Shown here: piece after piece, positions 45,248 through 45,437 of the stretch
Layout: each line of letters opens with the position of its first letter
How positions within the stretch are numbered: the stretch's first letter is position 1
DNA from: Muribaculum sp.
GTDB taxonomy: Bacteria > Bacteroidota > Bacteroidia > Bacteroidales > Muribaculaceae
Assembly: GCA_023664085.1 (NCBI GenBank)
Contig: JAMPGE010000001.1
Span: forward strand, 139,464-184,900
Reading direction: 5' to 3'
Length of the DNA: 45,437 bases
The notes under the pieces: generated by a model
Seen by the model: only the letters and a program-made list of their open reading frames with translations
Told to the model about the DNA's origin: nothing
The model's database searches: none
Made by a program: the position numbers and the translations under genes

Positions 45248-45279
45248 TTTGGGAAATTAAAAATAAATGGTTAATTTTG
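45248..45279 (+). promoter_or_regulatory. tRNA-Ser promoter
   Basis: TTTG at 45248-45251 and TAATTTTG at 45272-45279 with a 20-base spacer; consensus. The tRNA begins 21 bases after the -7 box. Confidence 0.8.
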
Positions 45280-45299
45280 CACGCTATCAAAAACGACCG

Positions 45300-45386
45300 G
45301 GAAAGATGCCGGAGTGGTCGATCGGGACGGTCTCGAAAACCGTTGTACCCTTACGGGTACCCAGGGTTCGAATCCCTGTCTTTCCG
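45300..45386 (+). tRNA. tRNA-Ser (anticodon CGA)
   Basis: An 87-nt type II tRNA: acceptor GGAAAGA with TCTTTCC, anticodon stem ACGGT/ACCGT and loop CTCGAAA (anticodon CGA, codon UCG), a long variable arm (TACCC...GGGTA), T arm CAGGG-TTCGAAT-CCCTG, discriminator G. CCA is not encoded. It has its own promoter and a terminator-like hairpin at the window end. Confidence 0.95.
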
Positions 45387-45399
45387 CTTCACTATCTTA

Positions 45400-45434
45400 G
45401 CACCCATTGTAAATAGCTGATTTACAATGGGTGC
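45400..45434 (+). terminator. Hairpin after tRNA-Ser, reaching the window end
   Basis: A perfect 14-bp stem (45400-45413 with 45421-45434; GCACCCATTG with its complement) and a 7-base loop. The sequence stops 3 bases later, so the T-run is not visible. Confidence 0.7.
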
Positions 45435-45437
45435 TTC

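Overview
The window looks like chromosomal DNA of a gut Bacteroidales bacterium, most likely Muribaculaceae or a close relative. Several signs point there: promoters of the Bacteroidetes type (TAnnTTTG about 20 bases after a TTG/TTTG), weak or absent Shine-Dalgarno sites, a DUF4270 lipoprotein, a C-terminal GIYIV...K tail of the type IX secretion kind on three large secreted proteins, a HECLGH-type dipeptidyl peptidase III, and conserved Bacteroidales neighbourhoods (panC/panD beside a short glycogen-synthase-like gene and DUF4270; dxr-rseP; thioesterase-dprA). The family placement is inference. No phage, insertion sequence, CRISPR array or plasmid function is visible; this is mostly core genome with dense, well-spaced genes.

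Layout. 0-5 kb: a very large modular secreted protein with FN3 and jelly-roll domains. 5-7.8 kb (minus strand): ffh, panD, panC. 8-10.3 kb: a degenerate GT5-like protein and a DUF4270 lipoprotein, divergent from panC. 10.4-12.9 kb: a second large secreted protein. 13.1-15.7 kb: folD overlapping a CapA-type metallophosphoesterase gene, then a small outer-membrane barrel. 15.9-19.9 kb: two ABC-F ATPases (YbiT-like on plus, Uup-like on minus) around a Dabb-domain gene. 20-24 kb (minus strand): ridA, tRNA-Thr(CGT), gdhA and an OmpA-family gene. 24.1-28 kb: a LytM-like membrane protein without zinc ligands, dxr and rseP. 28-31.4 kb: an RlmI-like methyltransferase and dipeptidyl peptidase III. 31.7-33.8 kb: a third tailed secreted protein. 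33.8-37.6 kb: DUF4250, a C45-type Ntn hydrolase, a two-TM protein, a thioesterase and dprA. 37.7-41.4 kb: aquaporin, an MFS transporter, a PepSY-like lipoprotein and a nucleoside phosphorylase. 41.5-45.4 kb: an opine-dehydrogenase-like protein, a YkvA-like protein, a second PepSY-like lipoprotein, a membrane acyltransferase and tRNA-Ser(CGA).

Shared themes. Housekeeping functions dominate: membrane targeting (Ffh), pantothenate (PanC, PanD), one-carbon metabolism (FolD), isoprenoids (Dxr), ammonia assimilation (GdhA), imine detoxification (RidA), translation factors (ABC-F) and DNA uptake or recombination (DprA). Many of the remaining genes encode envelope or secreted proteins.

The least ordinary items are an RseP protease with a coiled-coil insertion of about 112 residues between its HEFGH helix and its LPLGGY segment, started from TTG; nine 10-bp tandem units directly after that gene; three enzyme-family proteins that have lost catalytic or nucleotide-binding residues (GT5-like, LytM-like, and the second ATP site of the YbiT-like factor); and a 21-bp perfect inverted repeat around a possible 33-residue Lys-rich/hydrophobic ORF that ends 11 nt before ridA. 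No gene-free stretch exceeds 300 bases; the longest (about 290 bases, at 20426-20717 and 35685-35976) are described as features. No clear new defence or mobile system was found.
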